Shown in pieces: positions 47,901 to 56,487 of a stretch of 64,000 nucleotides of DNA. The notes below the pieces were generated by a model, which saw only the letters and a program-made list of their open reading frames with translations, was not told where the DNA came from and did no database searches. How positions within the stretch are numbered: position 1 is the stretch's first letter; each line of letters begins with the position of its first letter. Source of the stretch: Melampsora larici-populina 98AG31 (taxonomy: Eukaryota > Basidiomycota > Pucciniomycetes > Pucciniales > Melampsoraceae); assembly GCF_000204055.1 (NCBI RefSeq), contig NW_006768782.1, positions 1,070,313 to 1,134,312 on the forward strand, in the 5' to 3' direction. A program made the translations under genes and the position numbers.

Positions 47901-48176
47901 GCTCCTTGCCATCTTGGACTTGACACATACAGGACATCTCTGAACGTCTATTTCATTCATAACATCAGGCTTGATATCGGATGTTGATAGAAGTTTCTTG
48001 AGTGATTTCAGTCCTATATGACCTAGTTTTCGATGCCAGTGAAGAAGAGTGGAATCAGAAATCTTTTCCAAAACCTGATTGGAGCATGGTTCATCTACCT
48101 TAGCAGCCAAGTAGTACAAATTTCCTCTTCGGTAGCCAGTGCTGACTGGGGCTGAGGTGATAGACACATCATCAGC
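45000..48176 (-). CDS. Copia-1 pol part (integrase, RT, RNase H)
   Basis: The frame continues that of gag after the TGA at 48179-48177 and stays open to TGA at 45002-45000, about 1058 codons. Domains by residue after about 48167: pre-integrase HHCC zinc region (HWHRKLGH near 43-50, CPVCVKSK near 78-85); integrase D109, D171, E207 (HSDVCS, RTDNGGEY, GVSERANRT); a Pro/Ser-rich linker 330-520; reverse transcriptase from IIKSKWVFKVKRR with GYAQVEGIDYTEVFAP, GRQVDIKTAFLNG and catalytic VHVDDL; RNase H with SDSDWAKDRHDRKSTSGY and SSTEAEYKAL; end MLADMLTKPL. All key residues are present. The reported first codon is GTG, so independent initiation is unlikely; expression would need readthrough of the TGA. 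Confidence 0.93.
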   Translation of the reverse strand, partial: ADDVSITSAPVSTGYRRGNLYYLAAKVDEPCSNQVLEKISDSTLLHWHRKLGHIGLKSLKKLLSTSDIKPDVMNEIDVQRCPVCVKSKMARSSFKSCSDHRSTSVGALIHSDVCSFEVSSREGYKYFVTFIDDYSKFTIMYPMKSKSDVFSCFKAFRSKFELHLSASIKKLRTDNGGEYLSKDFSSYLTDCGIEYFPGPPHSPQLNGVSERANRTINNHIRCSLLSSGLPKSFWVDALRFLAHSLNSIPCFTPSGFKSPCSLVSTSPVDLSKLHAFGCEVYFKVPEANRLKLDPKARRAVFLSYLPDGNGYNLWDITNKKVVKSRDVIFNDDVFPSLEKAPLSPSPNPQVEIPWPSSEKHPPSQRHRRLSTSIHNPSRKPLSPSSFSVLPKTPPCNTQHTVLDNSTILPLVLSSSPSPSVVVQTPPIDIPTRTRPSPPNSVIPTRRPSTPPRRNPSRSKKICNVTSPPRPSPNNASPPSSCLRDQSQPPQVEPAPSKVTSSSEPQPIAEVLGEAAPLPPRRSTRTRTQPQRLGNFVNSVSLTDDACDTPKTWKQLLRSPNKDRWLKAADAEYSSLIGMGTWRLVPRPEKRKIIKSKWVFKVKRRVDNTIIKLKARLVAMGYAQVEGIDYTEVFAPTTKLETLRLALSLMASKKWSGRQVDIKTAFLNGHLDEPVYMSQPPGYEDPNNPDWVCEVIRSIYGLKQSPRQWNRELHAVLITLGLQQSSYDPTLYFRLKDKKLVGMVTVHVDDLSFLGPDDFVNSFITDLSSRFEISSNEELHHFLSLDIRRDVDKKLVFLNQAHYIKELGEKFLPSVHVSTQTPTDSNFKDLMPRREEEPKSSGHYQSLIGALLWVAQCTRADISFAISRLSQFLRDPSESHWLAAVRVLNYLLTTSHLSLTLGGTPTISGYSDSDWAKDRHDRKSTSGYTYRWGQGAVSWKSRKQSTVSLSSTEAEYKALSDSSREGIWLKNLLSELHINAPSAIPLHVDNEGAEALAKNPQHHSRTKHIHTRYHYVRECVQNGSIEVRHVASKDMLADMLTKPLGRVMLQSHRTLFGIV

Positions 48177-49406
48177 TCAATAGAATGAGCAAGATGATTT
48201 GTTGAATACAAGTACAAATCCATCATCGCAGATAGAAGAGACGGAGAGAAGTGGTTCCTGAAGAGCTGGAACCAGTAGAGCACGATGATGATGATCCGTT
48301 CCATTCATCGGTAAGACAGTTGTTCCAGAGTGAGTAGCCTTGATAGACGATGAGTCGGCTAATTGGATGATTTTCTTCGAGTTTTCAAGAGCGGTAATGG
48401 ATGATTCGTGTGGGGTCATTGAGAGTGAACAACCTGAGTCGATGTTCCAATCGGACACGTTCACGGCGTTGGCGGAGACAACTTTAGCAGATTTTACTTG
48501 AACAAAGTTTTCTTCGTTGACCGATTCTTCTTCATCATCGGAGAAGTCAAGAGCGAGTACAGACGTCTTCCCAGCCTTGGTAGTGAACCGAGAAGAGTTG
48601 TTAGAGGCTCGAGATGATCCACCTCTTCGTGAAGGAGTAGAAGAAGGGCGTCCTTCATCGGTTTCTTTGATCCAGCAGTTCGCAACTTCGTGATTGCGTC
48701 TCTTGCAATAAGTGCAATACTTAGTGTTACGCGATGGACCAGACTGAGGGCGGAAACCAGAAGCTCGAGTCGCATTTGCTCTTGCTGCCACAGCATCGGA
48801 TGATTGATCAAGCGAAGTCTTACGGCGAGTTACCTCATTCTTGATGGCTCGGATGACGGTGGCTGAGTTGACAGTGGTGCGTTGCATAAGGGGAGTAACG
48901 ACAGGAAGCCAGTCAACCGGAAGAGAAGTTAAAATAGATGTGGTGAAGATTTCATCGACGGTGAGAGGAGCTTCGCTCGTAATTAAGGAGTCAAGTCGTT
49001 CAAATACGGTGTGGAGCTTGTCGATGTGAGAGATAACATCCTCACCATCCATTCGTGTGGTGATGAGACGATGGAGAAGATGCATTCGGCCTCCAGAGGT
49101 GGAGTCCTCATGCGCAAGACGAAGTGACCCCCACATACCTGCTGCATCTCTCCGATGCGGCTTGATATATTTGAGGTTGCCATCTTCGATAGATCTCGAG
49201 ATCAAGGTACAGGCCTTGGTGTTGTCGACGTCCCATCCTGATGGACGGTCTTTCGCCACGATAGGCTGCAGAACATACGAGAGCTTGGCATCTTCGAGAG
49301 CAAGTTCGATTTTAAACTCCCAATCAAGATAATTGGAGTCGTCCCCGGGAGGGCGGAGTGGAGTAATTCCAGATAATTTGATTGTTTTATCTGTACTATC
49401 AGTCAT
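48177..49406 (-). CDS. Copia-1 Gag and protease part
   Basis: ATG at 49406, 409 codons to TGA at 48179-48177. Residues 1-190 form a UBN2/Gag-like capsid (LRPPGDDSNYLDWEFKIEL; HLLHRLITTRMDGEDV). A zinc knuckle CTYCKRRNHEVANC (C-x2-C-x4-H-x4-C) lies near residue 230. The aspartic protease has WNIDSGCSLSMTPHE with catalytic DSG near residue 320. The frame ends right after the protease (FNKSSCSFY) and, apart from the one TGA, is continuous with pol. Such elements normally make one polyprotein, so the stop is either a lesion or a recoding point. Confidence 0.92.
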   Translation of the reverse strand: MTDSTDKTIKLSGITPLRPPGDDSNYLDWEFKIELALEDAKLSYVLQPIVAKDRPSGWDVDNTKACTLISRSIEDGNLKYIKPHRRDAAGMWGSLRLAHEDSTSGGRMHLLHRLITTRMDGEDVISHIDKLHTVFERLDSLITSEAPLTVDEIFTTSILTSLPVDWLPVVTPLMQRTTVNSATVIRAIKNEVTRRKTSLDQSSDAVAARANATRASGFRPQSGPSRNTKYCTYCKRRNHEVANCWIKETDEGRPSSTPSRRGGSSRASNNSSRFTTKAGKTSVLALDFSDDEEESVNEENFVQVKSAKVVSANAVNVSDWNIDSGCSLSMTPHESSITALENSKKIIQLADSSSIKATHSGTTVLPMNGTDHHHRALLVPALQEPLLSVSSICDDGFVLVFNKSSCSFY

Positions 49407-49566
49407 TGTACCTTCGGACCTTTCCGAAACGAAGGATACAGATGAAAGAAGATTTAGGTAGAAGTGCGATGATGATTAGAGTTTTAGAAACTAGATTCGG
49501 GAAGTTAATTGAGGCATTCGAAGAACTAGGAATATGAGATATGGTTTTAATTCAGTCGGTAGACGA

Positions 49567-49579
49567 CGGGCTCATAACC
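49567..49579 (-). promoter_or_regulatory. Copia-1 primer binding site (half initiator tRNA-Met)
   Basis: Directly inside the 5' LTR the - strand reads GGTTATGAGCCCG. Its complement CGGGCTCATAACC is the anticodon arm of initiator tRNA-Met. Drosophila copia also primes on a half initiator tRNA with a site beginning GGTTATG. Confidence 0.88.
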
Positions 49580-50261
49580 TCTTGAGCTCTGGAACAGTCA
49601 GAGAAAGAGACAAAGGAAAGGTAATGTAAATTTCACGGACAAAAGCAAACAGAAACAGAGAAACAGAGAGAAATCCTACCTGGAACAGTCAGAGAAAGAG
49701 ACAAAGGAAAGGTGAAGAGGAAGCACCTTTCCTTGACTGCTCCAGTAGGATTTATTGTTGATACTCTCAATAGTGTATCACAAAATACTCGACACTTATC
49801 CTCAGTCTCAGCACTCAGTCTTCTTGTGATCAGAATCACATGCTGAGTTTTTCTTTTGTTCATCTTGTAAGAATCAGTTTTCCTGATATCCCAACAAAAA
49901 CAACACAAAAAGAATAACATTTGCGCATGACAAACTTAACTAAATCTCTTGCTGATACAGCCAGATAAGAAATTAATATCATTATTAGATCCACATTATA
50001 TGCTTTCGCTCTTCGGAGTATTCCCTTCGTGACACTTTCATCCTCGCATCTCTTCGCATTCAAGTGACAGCTCTGGATCAGCTGTTCACGCTTGTGTCAC
50101 ACGACGTTTTACATCTATATTTATATAGTGAAAATTTTACATAACGGTTTTCACATGATGTAATATGTTTGTTTAGCACACACTTAGATTCTACGTATCA
50201 TGGGTTAGTCTCACAGGACTTTTACATAAAGAATTTGAAGTCACGTAGGACTATCCCAACA
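49580..50261 (-). repeat. Copia-1 5' LTR (long form, 682 bp)
   Basis: Same ends as the 3' LTR but with an extra segment of about 369 bp (about 49756-50124). The extra part starts TGTTGATACTCTC and includes TATCCCAACA at 49887-49896 followed by the same 70-odd bases that follow the LTR in the genome (49897-49963 against 50262-50328). An LTR terminus plus host flank is thus present twice. Confidence 0.88.
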
Positions 50262-51501
50262 AAAACAACACAAAAAGAATAACATTTGCGCATGACAAAC
50301 TTAACTAAATCTCTTGCTGATACAGCCACAAGCATCAGCAAGGAACTCATGGCTGTATTGGTGAGTGCATTAGTTAAGTTTGGGTGCATGGTAGAAAAGA
50401 CGCTGTGAGGGTAGGGTATTCTTTTAGAGTACTCTAAGCTCACTAATGGAAGATAAGGTGGGTTCTTTTGATTTAAATTAGTTGTATTTCAAAGATAAGT
50501 TTGTAAATACAATGAGAATAAAAACAAAAGCAAGAAAGGAAAAGGGACTAACAGTCTGTTTGGATAAATCCAGACAGACTACAGTTAGATGACTCCTTAA
50601 AAAGGAGGTTTGAATTATAATTCATAATTATTATGAAATAAAAGAGCTGGGTCCAAGGCTCTACTTTAATCCTTATGGTAACAGATTAAAGAGTGAGGTG
50701 AAGGTCACTAATCTGGTTATTCTAAAGTCACCAACTTGTAGTTGTTCAAAAGGTGCACTAACCTGTGAGTTGATATAGGTCACTAACCTGTAGTTGTTCA
50801 AAAGGTGCACTAACCTGTGAGTTGATGTAGGTCACTAACCTGTGGTTGTTCAAAAGGTAACCAACCTGAAGTTAATTGGAAGGTCACTAACCTGAAAGAT
50901 TTCTACTTAGGGAAAGTAGAGGACCCAGACAAAGTGAAGAGATTACTACTTACTTTTAGTCAGGAAGCTGATTAAAGTTATGAAGTTATCACTAGTCTTA
51001 TATTTATAAGACTCTTGATGTTACTTCAATAGAACTTTAATGCTGTTCTTTAAAAGTATGGTGTAATAATTGCTTGGGGGGAAATCTCTGAAGGCTGAGA
51101 GAGGAGGAGTTTATATACTCTCCTCTCCAAACCTAACTGTAGTGATATTTGTTTACATCACTACCTTGGTTTAGGGTTTAATTAGTACTATTAGTTATGA
51201 TTATTACAAACACTACATACTTACATATACATGTTATGTAAATTATGTAGTATAAGCATTTTAACTCTTGACACTGAGTTATGAGGTAAAAATGATGTTT
51301 TATTACATATTACATATGATTTTAAGTGTATATGTATATGTAATCAATGTCTGTATATGTTTTATTACATGTTAAATGTGTTTTATAAGCTGCATGTACA
51401 TGTAATCAAATTTATATGGGAAAGTTCTATATTATAAGTTAGTTTTGGGTACATGTTTATGTACTCAGGGCTGACAGGCGCACTGTGAGATTACCATCTC
51501 A
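50262..51501 (-). repeat. Degenerate copia 3' LTR with internal tandem repeats
   Basis: On the - strand the LTR starts TGAGATGGTAATCTCACAG at 51501, just downstream of a polypurine tract (AAAACTGGGGGGAT) and the tail of a copia pol gene. Its other end is not clear; sequence up to at least 50400 is plausibly LTR. At 50702-50895, 52-bp units AGGTCACTAACCTG(T)...CAAAAGGTGCACTAACCTG are repeated about three to four times. A 33-bp imperfect inverted pair (50296-50328 and 50350-50382, outer word CAAACTTAACTAA) lies near the copia-1 junction. Confidence 0.6.
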
Positions 51502-51514
51502 ATCCCCCCAGTTT

Positions 51515-51602
51515 TCATACAGCACTTGAGCACATCGGAGAACAACACTTTTTATGCTTTTTGGGCAGCAAGGCCTTTGTAAGAATATCTGCCATCATAT
51601 CA
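51515..51602 (-). pseudogene. Copia pol 3' remnant
   Basis: The - strand reads DDMMADILTKALLPKKHKK and stops with TGA at 51517-51515, the usual C terminus of copia RNase H (compare MIADILTKAL at the end of copia-2). It is broken off upstream at about 51603, where unrelated, GC-richer DNA begins. Confidence 0.8.
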
Positions 51603-52196
51603 TCTATTAGTACAGACAAGTCTGGCTCGCAGCGCCCAGTGCAGGCGCTCCGCTTGCCGGGCAGCCCGGACCCCGGGTGTTGCACTTTCTGTTATCAATT
51701 GGGGCCAAAGGGTTAGGGACGTTGCGCTTTCCGCTGACAACCCCTTTACCCATGCTGACCTTCCAGTTTCCAGCCTGCGCTCAGGCTTCTCCACACTACC
51801 CAAAGCCACCCATCTACTTGCCCATTCACACCTTGGACACCAATTAATATCTTTAAGTCCAGCCTTTCCAATTTGGCGCTTCACCATATTGATTGAGAAT
51901 TTTCGATATTTCTTTCAAGATATGTCTTTACGCCATGGAATTTCCATGCCACTGGATCTCAAGATCACTCAGTCTTGACAATCAGTGGCTTCAAATACAA
52001 TGTTTGATAGTGTGGACCAGTCAACTCCTTTCTTATATAAAGGTATGTACTTTTCTTACCATCTCTCAATCTCCTTGACTCCCTTCATTATAATTGTTGA
52101 TCGAGACTTTGTCTTCATTTTTTCAAATTCTTATTGACTCAATCCAATCTAATAACCACAACCACCCTTTCACAATCATAGTATCCAATTCCAATC
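51603..52196. other. GC-richer gap, no gene recognised
   Basis: 51620-51720 is clearly richer in G+C than its surroundings (GCCGGGCAGCCCGGACCCCG). The reverse-strand open frame across it has no family resemblance. From 51890 on the DNA is AT-rich and probably the 5' flank of the hAT gene remnant. Confidence 0.5.
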
Positions 52197-53650
52197 ATGT
52201 CTAAGCAAACTACCATCAAATCTTTTGTTTATTCGGGCTACAAAACTGACAATGAACCTGCCAGCCAACCTTGTTGCTCTTCTCGCGTTGTCACACCTGC
52301 CAGGCGAAAACCCGGCATGATTGTTCCATCTTCAGACTCTCGCCATGGTTTAGTCAATTTAGGGTTAGGTAGGGATGTGCGCAATGGACATGTTCATCGC
52401 CGTAGAGAGTGCTCAGCCTCTCTACCTGGTGGTCTAGATCTCGGTGAACCAGCTGGTGCTTTAGTTTCACTGTTCCAAGTAAGTCAAAGATGGCTTTTAT
52501 CTTCTCAGGCTTGTTTCATGAAGATTGGATCTAACACTCATTCTCTTTCTTTTGTTTTACTTAGACAGTTACCGGTACCTCAAACCAAAACCAAAGAGAA
52601 CATTCAGTCTCAGTCTCAGATGTTGGGGTAGCTAGCTCAACGTCTGTGAATACTTCAAGTTCCAGTCCAGCTCGTCCGCGTCCACCGGTATATGACGTTT
52701 TTTACTTTTACTTTTCAACTTCAACTTTTTTTAACTTTTTCTTTTAATCTTCATCTTTTTTATCTTTACTGATTGTTTGCAATTTTCCAAAGGATTCGCT
52801 TTAGAACCAATTGGGTCCACCCACGGTTGACTTGTGGCAGGACTCAGACGAAGAGAACAAGCGTATTTGCAAACAAAAACACAATCAGCCCAATGAGCTC
52901 AATCATGACACTCCGTATATGTACTTTGAAGAGCCGGAACATGGTGTCAACCAACATGGAGAGGCAGATGTACGTGGATCTCTCTTTCTCTCCGGTCTAT
53001 GTGTTTTTATTCCATTTCCAACCATGAAGGCTGCTGTTCATGAAATCTAACTCTATAGCCTCCTGATGGACCTCCTATGTCCTACACTTGTTGATTATGT
53101 AGGAAAGTAGTACGTATCAGCGGTAGTTCCCAATCTAACCTGAAGGTTCACCGAGATGGAAGTAATGCACCTGGGAAGTTGGGTGCAGGCTGTCCCTGTT
53201 GTCAACAGGCCATTGCAGCTGGTGCCAAGCTGCCTCCCACCGTGAAGGAACTCTGAGCTCAACGTCTCCAGAACGCCCATCAAGGCTCACTTGCCCGGTT
53301 TGTAACACCCCCGCCAGCGTTTTCAGTCAAGACACTCAACCAATGTAGTGCAGTTTGGCAAGTATCTCAAGCGCTGCCATTTAAGAGGATTGATGATCCT
53401 ATGCTCAAGGCCATTCTGTACCGGATACAACCTGACACGCGAGTATATGGTCGCAAGTGGTTGGCCAATGAGGCAAAACAATTACATTTATTGCTTTGCA
53501 CTTTGGTCATTGACCAGGAACTCAAGGTTAGGTCTTAGTAATTTTGCTTTTCATTTGATAATAATTTCAAGCTGATTCAATCATTAACCATTTTTCAATT
53601 GCTTTTGACAGGACTTGACTAGCAAATTCTGTTTGATACAGGACGTTTGG
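52197..53650 (+). pseudogene. hAT transposase, N-terminal part
   Basis: Exon 1 52197-52478 (SKQTTIKSFVYSGYKTDNEP), exon 2 52565-52686 (Ser-rich), an acidic block near 52820-52960, then a BED-finger-like region RISGSSQSNLKVHRDGSN followed by GCPCCQQAIAAGAKLPPTV. A TGA (53254-53256) follows VKEL in a position where relatives tend to have Arg. The frame goes on with VSQALPFKRIDDPMLKA, VYGRKWLANEAKQLH and SKFCLIQDVWT before TAA. This is the zinc-finger and linker part of a hAT transposase of the type common in rusts; the RNase H-like catalytic core is missing here. Part of what should follow is found at 61380. Confidence 0.7.
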
Positions 53651-56096
53651 ACGGTGTGGTAATCAAAAGTATTCAAGAGACAAATACACAATTCATTTTT
53701 AGTTTTATTTTTTTATTTTATTCATTTCATTTCATTTTATTTTTATATGTTACATGTTGATTTTTGAGTGTAATGTTTATGTGTAGGGGGTGTAGCGTAG
53801 AATGAAGCCAAAAGTCGAAATTATGGCTCTAGAACTTATGTGTAGTTGGGTGGTTCATGGGTTATGTAGAGTATACAGGTCTGAAGTTGGAATTTTGAAA
53901 ATTATGGGTTTTAATAGTTATGGTTACAGATGTGTATGGATTTAACAAGTTATGTGAGGGAATCATGGTTTTGAGGTATGGGTTTGAATAAGGTCAAATT
54001 TCGAAAATCCAGCAACTCTAAAATTGGAGATGGTGGTAAACTGGGGTGGTAAACTGAAAAAGCAAGCAGGGATCACTTTGAAAGATGGATTCATGGGATT
54101 ATCAAACAACAGCATTGGCAAATTAGACATTACACATGATAAGGGTGAAATTAGTACATAAATCTTGAGGCACTTCGTCTGAGACACTTCGGCCTTGAGT
54201 TACGCGGAGTGGGGCCGCGGAGCGGCACGCACGAAACGAGGTTTGAAATTACTGATGACGGAAACCGAGACATAAGTCTGAGAGAGTAATGAGGACCTAA
54301 ATAACAAACAAACCCCTATGGGGTCGCCAGAGGCCTACAAATTATACTACTTTTCTGCTACGCACATTGTCTGATCTACTATACTAAGCTTTGCGCATCT
54401 ACAATCTTTGTTTTTACTTTACTCTTGTAGGACAACGTTTGATTTCTCTTGGAAAAAAGGAGAAAGAAGAAACAAATTACCGAAAAAACTGAAAAAGAAA
54501 CTCGCATATATGAACTTTTTTTCTATAATACTTTTACTATTCTGATTATTTTTACTAATATTAATTTTTTATGTTATATTTTATCATTATTAACTTTTAC
54601 TAATGGATTTTTATTGAATTTTAAGATGTATCTCAAAAGGAAGAAGAGTTTTTTTTTTTTTTCCTGGTGAGGGATGGTGGGGAAGAAAAAAAAATGTATA
54701 TATATGTTGACCAAACGCCTGTACTGGAGATTGAGTTTGAAGAGATACGCTGTTGAATGCGCCGACTAGAAATTAAGGGATTCTTCTAAGGTGCTGTATT
54801 GAATGGAAGAAGCGGGATTGGTGGAATCGAAGGGGATGGTATGAGAAGAGAAGTCAGAGGTGTTCTGTGTGTACTCAAAACACCTTTGTCCGATACCTCT
54901 GACTGACCCGTGTAGAGCGTTGGGGCTCTTGCTCTGCCCCTGCTAGATAAGCTTCTTCTTGATTGCGCATCTCATCTCTGGGTATCTTCAGTTGTCGTTT
55001 GTTCTATCTTTCTGTACTGATTCCACTCAGTTAATTGGGACACCAACTACAAGGATTTGAAACTCAAAAATCACTTTCAAAATCATAAAAAGTGCTATTT
55101 TCAATCATACAACTTTGATTTTAGGGTACCACAGCATCTTATCAGCCTAGAAATAAGTTGGGGAGGTTTATATTTTCGCATATGAACATGACAAATCAAT
55201 TATACACCATATACATCATCATCAGTGGTAATACCAAGTGGTAAACTGGGTAAATTCAATTTTGAGTTTATTCACATAAAATCAAATTTCATTTTAAGGG
55301 TACAACCAATAGAGTTAGAGTTTGGCTTGACTAAGGCTAGTTGTGGAGCGGAAGGAGACCTTTTTTTCTGTCTATTCAGAATTTTGATACAGTCCCTATT
55401 TCTTATCTTTTTTGGCGTTTTAAGGGTAAATTGGCGGATTTTTCAGTTTTTGTGGTAGACAGCTCAGTTTTAATGATAAATGTGTGCTTGAAAATTTGTC
55501 AATGATACATGTGGGTGTGTTGAAGATGTTTATCAATTTTAATTTGGGGGTCGTTCAATGATTTGTGTGTGAAAAAAGTTGTTTGAAGGTGAATCTCGAG
55601 TTTGAGGGGTGTTTTTGTCGCACTTTCTTTTTTGTGTGTGTTTCAATTTTGATCTATACAAGTGTCTCTTTTCCCACCTTTTGTAGCCTTTTAGTTAGCA
55701 ACAATTATTATTAGAATTTAGAATAAATCTTTGTATCTTTTTATTATTATTATCTGGGTAAGCAACTAATGAGAGTTGGGATTTTATAATATTAGACCCT
55801 TTATTCACTTTTAATAATTTCTTGTTGAGTTGTAAGCTCATTTGCTCATTTGGAAGGTGCCTGAGTGCACCTAGATAGTGATACTTTTGATTTTATTGTC
55901 CTCTTTTAGCTTTTTATTAATCCAAAGACTTGTAGGTCTTGAGTTTAATTCATTGATAATCAAAGTCCCTGTTTAAGAAGGGCATTTCTTTCTTGTTTGA
56001 AGTCTTTCAATTCACCATCTCAAGACTTATTCCTCTTTTGATTGTGTGTGTTGTTGGTTGTGTATTCATTCCTCCCCTTCTTAATGAAATGAGATT
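53651..56096. other. 2.4-kb AT-rich stretch, no gene recognised
   Basis: Low-complexity A/T runs (54440-54700), a short GC-rich word near 54210 (GGGGCCGCGGAGCGGC) and no recognisable protein. It lies between the two parts of the hAT gene and may be an old insertion or a decayed element. Confidence 0.5.
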
Positions 56097-56487
56097 CCTG
56101 TGATGAACAGGTTATTAGCTTTTATATAAAGCTAACACACTGATCAAATGAAATGACAATCTGAGGAACAAAGATTGTAAGAGAAAAATAAGTTTGAGTT
56201 CGATCCCTATCAATAAATACTACTACTACTAAAACAATAAGACTTACACCTGTGATGAACAGGTTATTAGCTTTTATATAAAGCTAACACACTGATCGAA
56301 TGAAATGACAATCTGAGGAACGAAGATTGTAAGAGAAAAATAAGTTTGAGTTCGATGAGAGAAAAAGGTTACAATGTCAAGAGTAAGAAACCTTATATGA
56401 GAACTCAAACATGACGTCATTCAGGTTAATGATGTAAGCAAACGAAAAACATAAGCGCATAATAGAAGAGCGCGTAATACTATCTCA
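56097..56487 (-). repeat. Copia-2 3' LTR block with partial duplication
   Basis: Core LTR 56249-56487 plus an outer partial copy (56097-56195: CCTGTGATGAACAGG, TAGCTTTTATATAAAGCTAA, ACACTGATCAAATG) separated by a CTACTACTACT stretch. The word TTTTATATAAAGC resembles a TATA box inside a short palindrome (AGCTTTTATATAAAGCT). Confidence 0.82.

Larger units (their letters stand above)
44562..50261 (-). mobile_element. Ty1/copia retrotransposon 1 (complete, 5.7 kb)
   Basis: LTRs at 44562-44874 (3') and 49580-50261 (5') on the - strand, a perfect 5-bp target duplication AAAAC at 44557-44561 and 50262-50266, a primer binding site matching the initiator-tRNA anticodon arm, a polypurine tract, and a gag-pol frame in copia order (protease, integrase, reverse transcriptase, RNase H). 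LTR start TGTTGGGATAG resembles the Ty1-type TGTTGGAATA. The gag-pol frame has a single TGA. The LTRs differ by a 369-bp length difference and, in the aligned parts, almost nothing, so the insertion is young. Confidence 0.95.

Noticed and set aside
49567..49579. tRNA gene fragment
   Set aside because: Only the anticodon-arm complement is present, placed exactly after the LTR, so it is a primer binding site.
50702..50895. CRISPR-like spaced repeats
   Set aside because: Imperfect tandem units of a eukaryotic LTR without constant-length unique spacers.
51600..51887. 95-residue reverse-strand open frame in GC-rich DNA
   Set aside because: Composition follows the local GC content; no start context, domain or neighbour that supports a gene.
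54640..54662. Poly-T run as a retroelement tail
   Set aside because: No LINE or SINE body adjoins it; the region is generally low in complexity.
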